This document shows, in pieces, positions 24,583 to 31,842 of a stretch of DNA of 64,000 nt. Source of the DNA: Candidatus Manganitrophaceae bacterium (GTDB lineage: Bacteria > Nitrospirota > Nitrospiria > SBBL01 > Manganitrophaceae); contig JACQEZ010000001.1 of assembly GCA_016200325.1 (NCBI GenBank), positions 62,001-126,000 on the forward strand, written 5' to 3'. Position 1 is the stretch's first letter, and each line of letters begins with the position of its first letter. Made by a program: the position numbers and the translations under genes. Below the pieces are notes generated by a model, which was not told where the DNA came from, ran no database searches, and saw only the letters and a list, made by a program, of their open reading frames with translations.

Positions 24583-24742
24583 CATGAAAGGCCGGATCAG
24601 GAAATCGGACCGAGATTCACACAGACGTTGCGCGCGTTGCGGAAGATCTGCTGTAAGCGTTGCTTTATATTTGCTTAATATCGTATTGACCTGCTCGGAG
24701 CATTGATCCGGGCGAGATAAAAAAACGGTCGTAGGTGATGCG

Positions 24743-24819
24743 GGGGCCGTAGTTCAGCTGGTTAGAACGCCGGCCTGTCACGCCGGAAGTCGCGAGTTCG
24801 ATCCTCGTCGGCCCCGCCA
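24743..24819 (+). tRNA. tRNA-Asp (anticodon GTC)
   Basis: This is a 77-nt cloverleaf. The acceptor stem GGGGCCG/CGGCCCC is perfect, the D-arm is GTTCAGCTGGTTAGAAC, the anticodon loop CTGTCAC reads GTC, the T-loop is GTTCGATCC and CCA is encoded. Confidence 0.96.
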
Positions 24820-24926
24820 TCTTGTATTGAAGATCACAGATCGATCGAACAGAGAAGCCATTACGATTCACATCCGTCCTAATTTAACGCTTTAGGAATG
24901 TACCGATTCAAGGAGATCCAACCGTT

Positions 24927-25649
24927 TTGCCAGGTTCACACGCTTCCATCTTAGAACTGGTTCTTGCCGCCGGTCTTGTCGCAAAGTTTGTCCTGACTGC
25001 TCTCCTCATCGCTTCGATCGTCACCTGGGCGATCATCCTCTATAAGTGGATTACGCTGCGGAAGGCCGAGGCTGAGAACCGCCGTTTCTTGGTCCTCTTC
25101 TCGAAATCCGATAACCTGGTGGAGATCCAACAGAAGGCCCTCAAACGGAATGAGGGACCGATGGTGGTCATTTATCAGGCGGCGATGGATAAGATGCGGC
25201 CTTATCTTGAAGGGAGCGGGGAGTCGCTCTCCCCCTCGCTCGATGGGAACCGTCCGATGATTTTGGCCGGCCTTCAGCGCACCCTCCAGAGCGGCATCCA
25301 GGACGAAATGGCCCATCAGGAGCGCTACCTTCATCTGCTTGCAACGGTGGGGAACACCGCTCCCTTCGTTGGGCTGTTTGGAACCGTCTGGGGAATCATC
25401 GACTCCTTTCAGGAAATCGGCCGGCAGGGAAATGCGAACATCGCTTCGGTGGCGCCGGGGGTGTCGGAGGCGTTGATCGCCACGGCGGCGGGCCTCTTTG
25501 TGGCGATTCCCTCGGTGATCGCCTATAATATCTTCGTTAATAAACTCCGTAAAATGGAAGTCCAGTTGGAAGTCTTCGCGTCGGAGCTCACCTCGTTGGT
25601 GGAGGAGAAGATGTTCCACCTCACAGAGAGCGGCCGGAAGGTGAGATAG
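24927..25649 (+). CDS. tolQ: TolQ (MotA/TolQ/ExbB proton channel)
   Basis: This 240-residue inner-membrane protein has three transmembrane helices and the MotA/ExbB core ATVGNTAPFVGLFGTVWGIIDSFQEIG followed by EALIATAAGLFVAIPSVIAYNIF. With TolR it forms the proton-driven motor that energises TolA during outer-membrane constriction. Order and neighbours (tolR, tolA, tolB, pal) support TolQ over ExbB. It starts at TTG 24927; an AAGGAG lies 11 bases upstream, a long but usable spacing. Confidence 0.93.
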   Translation: MPGSHASILELVLAAGLVAKFVLTALLIASIVTWAIILYKWITLRKAEAENRRFLVLFSKSDNLVEIQQKALKRNEGPMVVIYQAAMDKMRPYLEGSGESLSPSLDGNRPMILAGLQRTLQSGIQDEMAHQERYLHLLATVGNTAPFVGLFGTVWGIIDSFQEIGRQGNANIASVAPGVSEALIATAAGLFVAIPSVIAYNIFVNKLRKMEVQLEVFASELTSLVEEKMFHLTESGRKVR

Positions 25650-25798
25650 CGCCGTCGGTCGATCCCTCACAGAGAAGGGGGTCGCCTCTCAGCGAAGAAT
25701 GTATCCGGTAAAATGAAGATACCCCTATTTAATCAAATAATAAATCGCCGATCCGGCCGATCTGGTAGAGAATAGCCGAATATAGAACGAGATAGAAA

Positions 25799-26221
25799 AT
25801 GATGTCTTCATCCGAGCGCCATCGGAAATTGATGGCCGAGATTAATGTGGTTCCGCTGGTCGACGTGGTGCTCGTGCTGTTGGTCATCTTCATGGTGACC
25901 GCGCCGCTCCTGTACCGTGGGATGGATATCAAGCTGCCGCAGGCGGCGACCAACACCATTAAAGCGGATGAGCGGAAGGTTTTAACGATTGAAAAGAACC
26001 AATCGGTCTACCTCGATAAGGAAGAGGTCGGAATGGCCCGGCTGGAGGGAAGGCTCCAGTCATTGAAGGGGGCCTCACCCGATGTCTCGATCTACCTTCG
26101 CGCCGATCGGGATGTTCCTTATGGGACGGTGGTTCAGGTAATGGATTTAATCAAGCGCGCTGGAATCGACAAGCTCGGCATCGTGACGGAACCGCTTCAG
26201 AAGGACTCCTCTTCCCGTTAG
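25799..26221 (+). CDS. tolR: TolR (ExbD/TolR family)
   Basis: The 140 residues comprise a short cytoplasmic N-terminus, a single transmembrane helix (VPLVDVVLVLLVIFMVTAPLL) with the conserved Asp of the proton path, and a periplasmic domain ending YGTVVQVMDLIKRAGIDKLGIVTEP. It is the stator partner of TolQ. The gap of about 150 bases from tolQ is larger than in many operons and contains no other gene. Confidence 0.92.
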   Translation: MMSSSERHRKLMAEINVVPLVDVVLVLLVIFMVTAPLLYRGMDIKLPQAATNTIKADERKVLTIEKNQSVYLDKEEVGMARLEGRLQSLKGASPDVSIYLRADRDVPYGTVVQVMDLIKRAGIDKLGIVTEPLQKDSSSR

Positions 26222-26312
26222 CTTCCAGTCAGATCTTCCGTCTGCCCCTTCGCGCCTCCGATGAGGCGCTCGGCGAGAACCTAAATTTCTCTGTCGAAAT
26301 TGATCGGTCTCC

Positions 26313-26401
26313 TGGTATAATGTTTGCCGGAGCGTTGCCTTTCGCGAGTGAAAGGCGAAATCGATCGTCTCCGGGCGGATTTTTTCCGCCGCTGTTTTTA
26401 A
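26313..26401 (+). promoter_or_regulatory. Extended -10 promoter and two hairpins in the tolA leader
   Basis: TGG-TATAAT (26313-26321) forms an extended -10 promoter between tolR and tolA. Downstream, GCCTTTC (26338-26344) pairs with GAAAGGC around a short loop. GGCGGA then pairs with TCCGCC across a T-rich loop near 26375-26391, and a T-rich stretch follows. The second hairpin could act as an attenuator or partial terminator ahead of tolA. Confidence 0.4.
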
Positions 26402-26478
26402 TTTTATGTAGAGCGCTTATCGGAAGCGCCGGATCGTTGCCGCATCGGCCAATGTGGCAGCGATTTCATGGGAGATCG

Positions 26479-27384
26479 ATGGCAGCGCGTTGGAGTTCCG
26501 ACTGGGAGTCTGGAAATGGAATCGCTTTCCGTCGGACAGAGGGGCTTTCCCGAATGGTGGCCCTCTCCGTCTTCTGTCATCTCGCCTTTTTTTCTTTGGT
26601 CGCCTTCGGCCGCATTTTTTGGGGCGGGTCGCCCTCCCTTCAGAGTTATCAAGTGACCCTGGTCTCTCCGACATCGAACGCTCCTTCGGCTCCCGCCGCG
26701 CCCCCGTCGCTTCCACAAGCGCCGACCCCGCGGCCTCCGGCGGCCGCACCGGCGCGACCGGCTCCGCCGCCGGCGCCGGTCGTGAAGGCGCCTGCCACAA
26801 AGGGATTGCCTCCGCCTCCGATGAAGCCCGATCCGGAGCGGCTACAAGAATGGTGGAAAAAAAAAGTAGGATCGATTAAAATACCTCCGGTTTCGCCGAA
26901 GAGCGCTCCGGCGCCGGCGAAGGAGATGCCGAAACGTCCAATGATATCCCCGATCCCAACCGAATCGCAACCGCTTACCACCTCGAAGGAAGAGAGTCCC
27001 GTGACGCCCGCTCCCGCAGCCCCGGCCGCCCCGGCGCCGACGCAGGAAGCGTCGGCCTCCGCCGTCGTTGCCGCCGCTGGAGCGGCGTTGAATCCATCGC
27101 TCTTTAAATTTCCTTATTATCTGCGAAGCATTCAGAACAAAATAAGCGAAAATTGGGCCCCCCCCCATCATGAAGAACAGACAGAAGCGGTCATCCGATT
27201 CAGCGTCACCCGGAGCGGTCGAATTGAGCTCCCGGAAGTTGAGAAAAGCTCGGGCAACAGCCAGTTTGATCAGGCGGCGCTGCGCGCGGTCTACAACGCC
27301 AATCCGCTGCCGCCGCTTCCCGAAGGGCTTACGGAAGACCCGCTGAAGGTTCATTTCAGCTTCACTCTTCAGAGGGGTTCGTAA
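26479..27384 (+). CDS. tolA: TolA-like protein with TonB-type C-terminal domain
   Basis: This protein has about 301 residues. After a short cytoplasmic start there is one transmembrane helix (MVALSVFCHLAFFSLVAFGRIFW). A Pro/Ala-rich spacer of about 150 residues takes the place of the long alpha-helix of Escherichia coli TolA. The C-terminal domain is TonB/TolA-type (YYLRSIQNKISENWAPP, AVIRFSVTRSGRIELPEVEKSSGN, FDQAALRAVYNANPLPPLP). It bridges the inner-membrane motor to TolB and Pal. The start is uncertain: the ATG at 26479 has GGGAG upstream and lies after a predicted promoter; earlier in-frame ATGs would fall before that promoter's transcript start. Confidence 0.85.
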   Translation: MAARWSSDWESGNGIAFRRTEGLSRMVALSVFCHLAFFSLVAFGRIFWGGSPSLQSYQVTLVSPTSNAPSAPAAPPSLPQAPTPRPPAAAPARPAPPPAPVVKAPATKGLPPPPMKPDPERLQEWWKKKVGSIKIPPVSPKSAPAPAKEMPKRPMISPIPTESQPLTTSKEESPVTPAPAAPAAPAPTQEASASAVVAAAGAALNPSLFKFPYYLRSIQNKISENWAPPHHEEQTEAVIRFSVTRSGRIELPEVEKSSGNSQFDQAALRAVYNANPLPPLPEGLTEDPLKVHFSFTLQRGS

Positions 27385-27386
27385 GC

Positions 27387-28685
27387 GTGCGGAAGGGGTT
27401 TCTTGTTCTGATACTGATAGGAATTCTTCTTTCGGAGATGTCCGGGTATGCGGCCGACGTTTTTATCGGAACGACCCGCTCCGGTTATGAGAAGATCCCG
27501 TTGATCATCTCTCCTTTCCAGGGAGAGGGAGAGAATGCGGAGCAGATCTTGGTCGCAGAGACGGTCCTTCAGGCCGATCTGGAGCGCTCTCAGTTTTTCA
27601 AAGTCGTCGAACGGACCAAGATCCTTCCGGCTTCAGGAATGACCGGCGCGCCCGATGCGAAAACGATCGCCAAGGCGGCGACCGAGGGAATTCAGGTGAT
27701 GGCGTGGGCCAAGCTGACCGCCAAGGGGGAGGAGTGGGTGTTGGAGAGCTACGCCTACGAGACGGCGAAAGGCGAGCAGGTCGTGGCGGTCCGGATGACC
27801 GGCGACCGGAAATCGATTCGTGCGATGGCCCATCGCTTCTCGGACAAGCTCGTCTCCTATTTTACCGGTGAGCCGGGGATCGCCCAAACCAAGCTCGCCT
27901 ATGTCTCTGACAGCAGCGGTCGGAAGGAAGTCTATCTGATGGACTACGACGGCGCCAACGAGATGCGGATCACCGGAGACCGGGGGATCGTCGTCTCCCC
28001 GCGGTGGTCCTTCGATGCCGGCATCATCAGCTATACGTCATACCGGGAAGGAAATCCCGACATCTATTTTCTCGACCTCAACACCGGACGGCGCCAACGG
28101 ATGGTCTCTTTTCCGGGATTGAACCTCTCGGCCGTCTGGTCGCCGAAGGGGGATCGGGTCGCCTTTGCGGCGACCAAAGACGGCAACTCCGAAATCTATA
28201 CGATGCGTCCCGACGGGGGAGATATCCGGCGGATCACCTTCAACGGAGCGGATGACCTCTCCCCCTCATGGTCGCCGACCGGACGGCAGATTGCCTTTAC
28301 CTCCGATCGGGGAGGGACGCCGCAGATCTATCTGATGGATGCAGACGGATCGAATGTGCACCGTCTGACGTTCGGGGGCGACTACAATACCTCGCCCTCC
28401 TGGTCTCCCAAGGGGGATTGGATCGCCTACGCTTGCCGGAATGCGGAAAAGCGTCAGAAGATCTGCGTCGACAGCGTCGACGGGCAGCAGTCGGTCCACC
28501 TGACGGAGAGCGGTCCCTGGGATGATGAGTCGCCGACCTGGGCGCTCAATGGCCGAGACGTGGCATTTACCTCCAATCGGACCGGAACAAATCAGATCTA
28601 TGCGATCCATGCCGACGGGACCGGGCTGATCCGGCTGACGTCGAATGGAGCAAATAACACCGCGCCGGCCTGGTCGCCGAAGTGA
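27387..28685 (+). CDS. tolB: TolB periplasmic beta-propeller
   Basis: The protein has 432 residues, starting at GTG two bases after the tolA stop. Signal peptide VLILIGILLSEMSGYA is followed by the TolB N-terminal domain (IPLIISPFQGEGENAEQILVAETVLQADLERSQFFKVV) and a six-bladed WD40-like propeller with repeated PSWSPxGxxIAFTSxRxGxxxIYxMxxDG units, for example SPSWSPTGRQIAFTSDRGG. It binds Pal and TolA in the periplasm. Length and domain order are standard. Confidence 0.95.
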   Translation: MRKGFLVLILIGILLSEMSGYAADVFIGTTRSGYEKIPLIISPFQGEGENAEQILVAETVLQADLERSQFFKVVERTKILPASGMTGAPDAKTIAKAATEGIQVMAWAKLTAKGEEWVLESYAYETAKGEQVVAVRMTGDRKSIRAMAHRFSDKLVSYFTGEPGIAQTKLAYVSDSSGRKEVYLMDYDGANEMRITGDRGIVVSPRWSFDAGIISYTSYREGNPDIYFLDLNTGRRQRMVSFPGLNLSAVWSPKGDRVAFAATKDGNSEIYTMRPDGGDIRRITFNGADDLSPSWSPTGRQIAFTSDRGGTPQIYLMDADGSNVHRLTFGGDYNTSPSWSPKGDWIAYACRNAEKRQKICVDSVDGQQSVHLTESGPWDDESPTWALNGRDVAFTSNRTGTNQIYAIHADGTGLIRLTSNGANNTAPAWSPK

Positions 28686-28774
28686 CCGTCCGTTTGACTT
28701 TCGAACGGCGGGGCAAGGGTCAAAATTTTTATTCGCAACACCACACCAACGGGCATCGTTTACGGAGGAAACAC

Positions 28775-29371
28775 ATGGGGAGGAGCTTTTCATATTTCGC
28801 AGGACTGTTTATCTTATTCGCGGCGTTCGTATTAACCGGCTGTCCCAAAAAGGTCTCTTCGACCGAGGGGACGGCGGGCGTCGGCCGAGAAAAACCGGCC
28901 GAGCCCCCCGCCTCAACCGCTCCGATCGAGCCGCCGATGGCGCGCCCGGCGCCGCCGGTGGAAGAGAAAATGCCGCCGATGGCGGGAGGAGATAAATCGG
29001 GGATGGAGGGGGGAGCGCCGGGGGGCGAGTCGGTCTCCGCGCTTCAAGACATCTTTTTCGATTTTGATCAAGCTTCGATCCGGCCCGAGTCGAGGAAAAT
29101 CTTGGAGGCCGATGCACAATGGCTGACGAGCCATCCTCAGGAAAAGATCCAGATCGAAGGCCATTGTGATGAGCGGGGAACCGAGGAGTATAACTTAACG
29201 CTCGGCGAGCGGCGCGCCAAGTCGGTTCTCAACTTCCTCGTGAATATGGGGGTCAGCCCGTCGCGGCTCTCTTTCATCAGCTACGGGGAGGAGAAGCCGT
29301 TCTGCAGCGACAGGTCGGAGGATTGTTACCAGAAGAACCGCCGGGCCCACTTCGTCGGCGGCCCCAAGTAG
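28775..29371 (+). CDS. pal: Pal peptidoglycan-associated lipoprotein
   Basis: The protein has 198 residues. The signal peptide ends in lipobox LTGC, then comes a Pro/Ala-rich linker of about 60 residues and an OmpA-like domain (IFFDFDQASIRPESRKILEADAQWL, IEGHCDERGTEEYNLTLGERRA, ISYGEEKPFCS, NRRAHFV). The Asp and Arg that bind diaminopimelate (D and R of CDERGTEEYN..R) are present. The ATG at 28775 has a strong ACGGAGGA ribosome site. A second pal-like gene lies two genes downstream and shares a nearly identical 51-base segment. Confidence 0.93.
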   Translation: MGRSFSYFAGLFILFAAFVLTGCPKKVSSTEGTAGVGREKPAEPPASTAPIEPPMARPAPPVEEKMPPMAGGDKSGMEGGAPGGESVSALQDIFFDFDQASIRPESRKILEADAQWLTSHPQEKIQIEGHCDERGTEEYNLTLGERRAKSVLNFLVNMGVSPSRLSFISYGEEKPFCSDRSEDCYQKNRRAHFVGGPK

Positions 29372-29414
29372 GCGGCGGATGTTGATGGAACCGATTGGGA
29401 AAGAGGAGGGGCGG

Positions 29415-30242
29415 ATGCGATTTTCCGTGTTTTTGATCGCCGGAGTGGTCCTGCTGCAAGGATGCGGATATTCCCTTCGGATGGTCGATGTGGCCGACGA
29501 GCGCCGGGAGGTTCGGAGCAAGCAAGAGAAAGAAGAGCATGTTGTCCGGCTCGACGCCCAGATGAAGGAAATGCAGGAGCAGTTCTCCCGGCTTCAGGCC
29601 GATCTGAAGCTGGCAAAGGAGGAGAATCGAAAAGGGCTCGCCGATCTTCAGAAAAGACGCGCCGATGTCGATATTCGCTTCGATGAAGGGGACATCCAGC
29701 TTCGGATCATCCAGGGAAAAATTGAGAAGGAAGAGCGCCGCTCCGGAGATCTCTCCCATCAGGTCGAGAATTTGGCCTTCCGCCTCAATGAACAGGAGAA
29801 AAAATCGGAAGCGCTTCAAAAGGCATTGCAGGCCCAGATTGAAGAGGTCAAGCGGATCAGCGCCGGACTTCAGAAGGGCTCGGAAGAGCAGGACCGACGG
29901 CTGAAAGAGGTGGCCGGCCACCTCACGCAGCTCTCCAAGGAGATCCAGCCGGCGCTGAGCGCCCAAGCAGCCCAGCTCGATGAGATGGGAAAACAGCTCC
30001 GCCAGATCGGCGGGACCGATGTGGAGCAGTTGAGCAAAAGCCTGGTCGATCTCTCGAAAGCGCTCGATCTGCTCGGAGAGAAGATCACGGCCAAGGTCGA
30101 TGAACAGGAGAAACTGCTGAGCAAGACGACCAAACGGGTGCAGGTCTTGGAGTCGAAGGTCGCTCCCAAGGGGAAGCAATCTTCCCTTCAAGAAGAGGGA
30201 TCGGGCGAGCCGTCAAATCCGGCTGCGCCCGGGGGAATGTAG
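29415..30242 (+). CDS. Coiled-coil lipoprotein in the tol-pal operon
   Basis: The protein has 275 residues. Signal peptide MRFSVFLIAGVVLLQGC has its lipobox cysteine at 17, followed by an almost continuous heptad-patterned helix (RLDAQMKEMQEQFSRLQADLKLAKEEN and later blocks) rich in Glu, Lys, Gln and Leu. It resembles the trimerising coiled coil of CpoB/YbgF without the TPR part, or an Lpp-like spacer. No enzymatic motif is visible. The GGAGGGG site precedes the ATG at 29415. Its place between two pal genes suggests a role in envelope tethering, which is inferred. Confidence 0.7.
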   Translation: MRFSVFLIAGVVLLQGCGYSLRMVDVADERREVRSKQEKEEHVVRLDAQMKEMQEQFSRLQADLKLAKEENRKGLADLQKRRADVDIRFDEGDIQLRIIQGKIEKEERRSGDLSHQVENLAFRLNEQEKKSEALQKALQAQIEEVKRISAGLQKGSEEQDRRLKEVAGHLTQLSKEIQPALSAQAAQLDEMGKQLRQIGGTDVEQLSKSLVDLSKALDLLGEKITAKVDEQEKLLSKTTKRVQVLESKVAPKGKQSSLQEEGSGEPSNPAAPGGM

Positions 30243-30307
30243 CGGATTTAAAAAGAATGGATGGTTATTCGGCAAGGGCAGTGGACGCACGATTGGGAGG
30301 AACGTTG

Positions 30308-30883
30308 ATGAAGAAGGGATCATTTCTGTTTGTGTTGGTTGGAGTCGGTTTGGTTTTCTTACAAGGGGGATGCGCCAAGAAGATCACCCCCGTTTCAGGG
30401 ACGGCGACGCTCAGCGATGAGCGGTCGGCCGGGAGCCTTCCCCCGCCGGGAGTGAATGAGGAAAAAATTCATGAGGAGCGGGTTCAAACCGACCACCCCT
30501 CCTCCATTCAAGAGAACCGGAATGAGCAGATGGCGGCCGCCTCCGAGAAGAGCGACGATCTGCTCGATGTCTTCTTCGAATACGACCAGGCGATCTTGAA
30601 AGAGGAATCGAAGGCGAACCTTCAGAAAAATGCAAAGCGGTTGACTGAGGGACGGGTTAAGATCCGAATCGAAGGGCATGCCGATGAGCGGGGGACCGAG
30701 GAGTATAACTTAACGCTCGGCGAGCGGCGCGCCCAGGCGGTGAAGCGGTTTCTGACCGCGTTGGGGATCGATAAGAGTCGGATTCAGACGATCAGCTATG
30801 GCGAGGAGCGGCCTTTCTGCAATCAGCATGAAGAGAACTGCTACAAGCAGAATCGCCGGGCTCACTTCGTTGTGACGCCGTAA
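30308..30883 (+). CDS. Second Pal-like OmpA-domain lipoprotein
   Basis: The 191 residues include a lipobox at LQGGC and an OmpA-like domain with DVFFEYDQAILKEESKANLQKNAKRL, IEGHADERGTEEYNLTLGERRAQAV, ISYGEERPFCN and NRRAHFVV. Peptidoglycan-binding residues are kept, though the 'GHC' of the first Pal is 'GHA' here. It is a paralogue of the first pal, with strong conservation limited to the binding core. GGAGGAA lies before the ATG at 30308. Confidence 0.9.
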   Translation: MKKGSFLFVLVGVGLVFLQGGCAKKITPVSGTATLSDERSAGSLPPPGVNEEKIHEERVQTDHPSSIQENRNEQMAAASEKSDDLLDVFFEYDQAILKEESKANLQKNAKRLTEGRVKIRIEGHADERGTEEYNLTLGERRAQAVKRFLTALGIDKSRIQTISYGEERPFCNQHEENCYKQNRRAHFVVTP

Positions 30884-30904
30884 GAGGATGCCATAAGAGG
30901 ATGA

Positions 30905-31762
30905 ATGATGCGTTTTGATCTCTTGGGAAGCGGGGGATGGAGGGGGATGGTCCTCTTTCTCTCCTTGGCGGGGTGTGCGCTCCAGTCGAGCGTTGTCGAG
31001 ATGGAGAGCGACATCGATACGGTGCGGCGACATCAGCGGGAGCTTCAAGGCCGACTGGAGCGGATTGAAAAAACGCCCCCGTCGGCTTCGTCGTCGGCAT
31101 CGGGTGGGAAGATGCCGGCCGACCTGATGGTCCGCGTCGACGGCCTCGGCGGCGACCTGCAGGCATTGAACGGCCGGGTCGATGAGGGGAATCATCTCCT
31201 CTCCGCGCTCGCCAAGCGGATGGAGGATCAAACGTTCCGAACCGAAGAGCTGTTGAGCCGGCTCGATGCCCTGGAAGCCCGGGTGCAGGCGCTGGAGAAG
31301 GGGGCGCCGGTCAAGGCCCCCGACCCTTCCGAAGGGAAGTCGATCTTGCCGGGGAAGAGCATCGATCCCAAATCAAGGGGGGCCTCCCTCACCCCGACCG
31401 AAGCCTACAATCTCGCCTACAACGACTATCTCAAGGGAAATTACGACCTTGCGATCATCGGATTTCAAAACTTTACACAGCAGTATCCCGCTTCGGGTCT
31501 GATTCCCCAGGCGCTCTATTGGACGGGGGAGAGCCATTACAATAAAAAAGCGTTCAATAAAGCGATTGAGTCGTTCGAGCAGATCGTCCAGCAATACCCG
31601 AAGAGCGAGAAGGCGCCGAACGCCCTGCTGAAAGAGGGGTACGCCTATATTGAGCTGGGAGACCGGATCAAGGGGCGTCTTTATTTGAAAAAGGTGATCG
31701 AGCAGTTCCCCAACTCCAACGAATCGAACCTTGCAAAAGATCGGCTCGCCGGCCTAAGATAG
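30905..31762 (+). CDS. cpoB: CpoB/YbgF-like tol-pal coordinator with TPR repeats
   Basis: The protein has about 285 residues. A short signal with lipobox SLAGC replaces the usual soluble export signal, so this version is probably lipid-anchored. Then come an N-terminal coiled coil (VVEMESDIDTVRRHQRELQGRLERIE), a linker, and three C-terminal TPR units (AYNLAYNDYLKGNYDLAIIGFQNFTQQYP, ALYWTGESHYNKKAFNKAIESFEQIVQQYP, ALLKEGYAYIELGDRIKGRLYLKKVIEQFP). In E. coli CpoB links Tol to PBP1B activity. The first two codons are both ATG (30905, 30908). Confidence 0.88.
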   Translation: MMRFDLLGSGGWRGMVLFLSLAGCALQSSVVEMESDIDTVRRHQRELQGRLERIEKTPPSASSSASGGKMPADLMVRVDGLGGDLQALNGRVDEGNHLLSALAKRMEDQTFRTEELLSRLDALEARVQALEKGAPVKAPDPSEGKSILPGKSIDPKSRGASLTPTEAYNLAYNDYLKGNYDLAIIGFQNFTQQYPASGLIPQALYWTGESHYNKKAFNKAIESFEQIVQQYPKSEKAPNALLKEGYAYIELGDRIKGRLYLKKVIEQFPNSNESNLAKDRLAGLR

Positions 31763-31842
31763 GGTGGAATTCGGAGTGAAAGCCCAAAAAACCACACTCG
31801 GCCATCCGGAGGCCTCTTCAAGAGATTTCAGGGAAGAACGAC

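Noticed and set aside
24378-24587. 69-codon open frame across tRNA-Val
   Set aside because: It runs through the promoter and the tRNA itself, which has a complete cloverleaf.
26320-26478. Upstream extension of tolA (about 53 codons)
   Set aside because: It would begin inside or before the predicted promoter start and has no helix or domain of its own.
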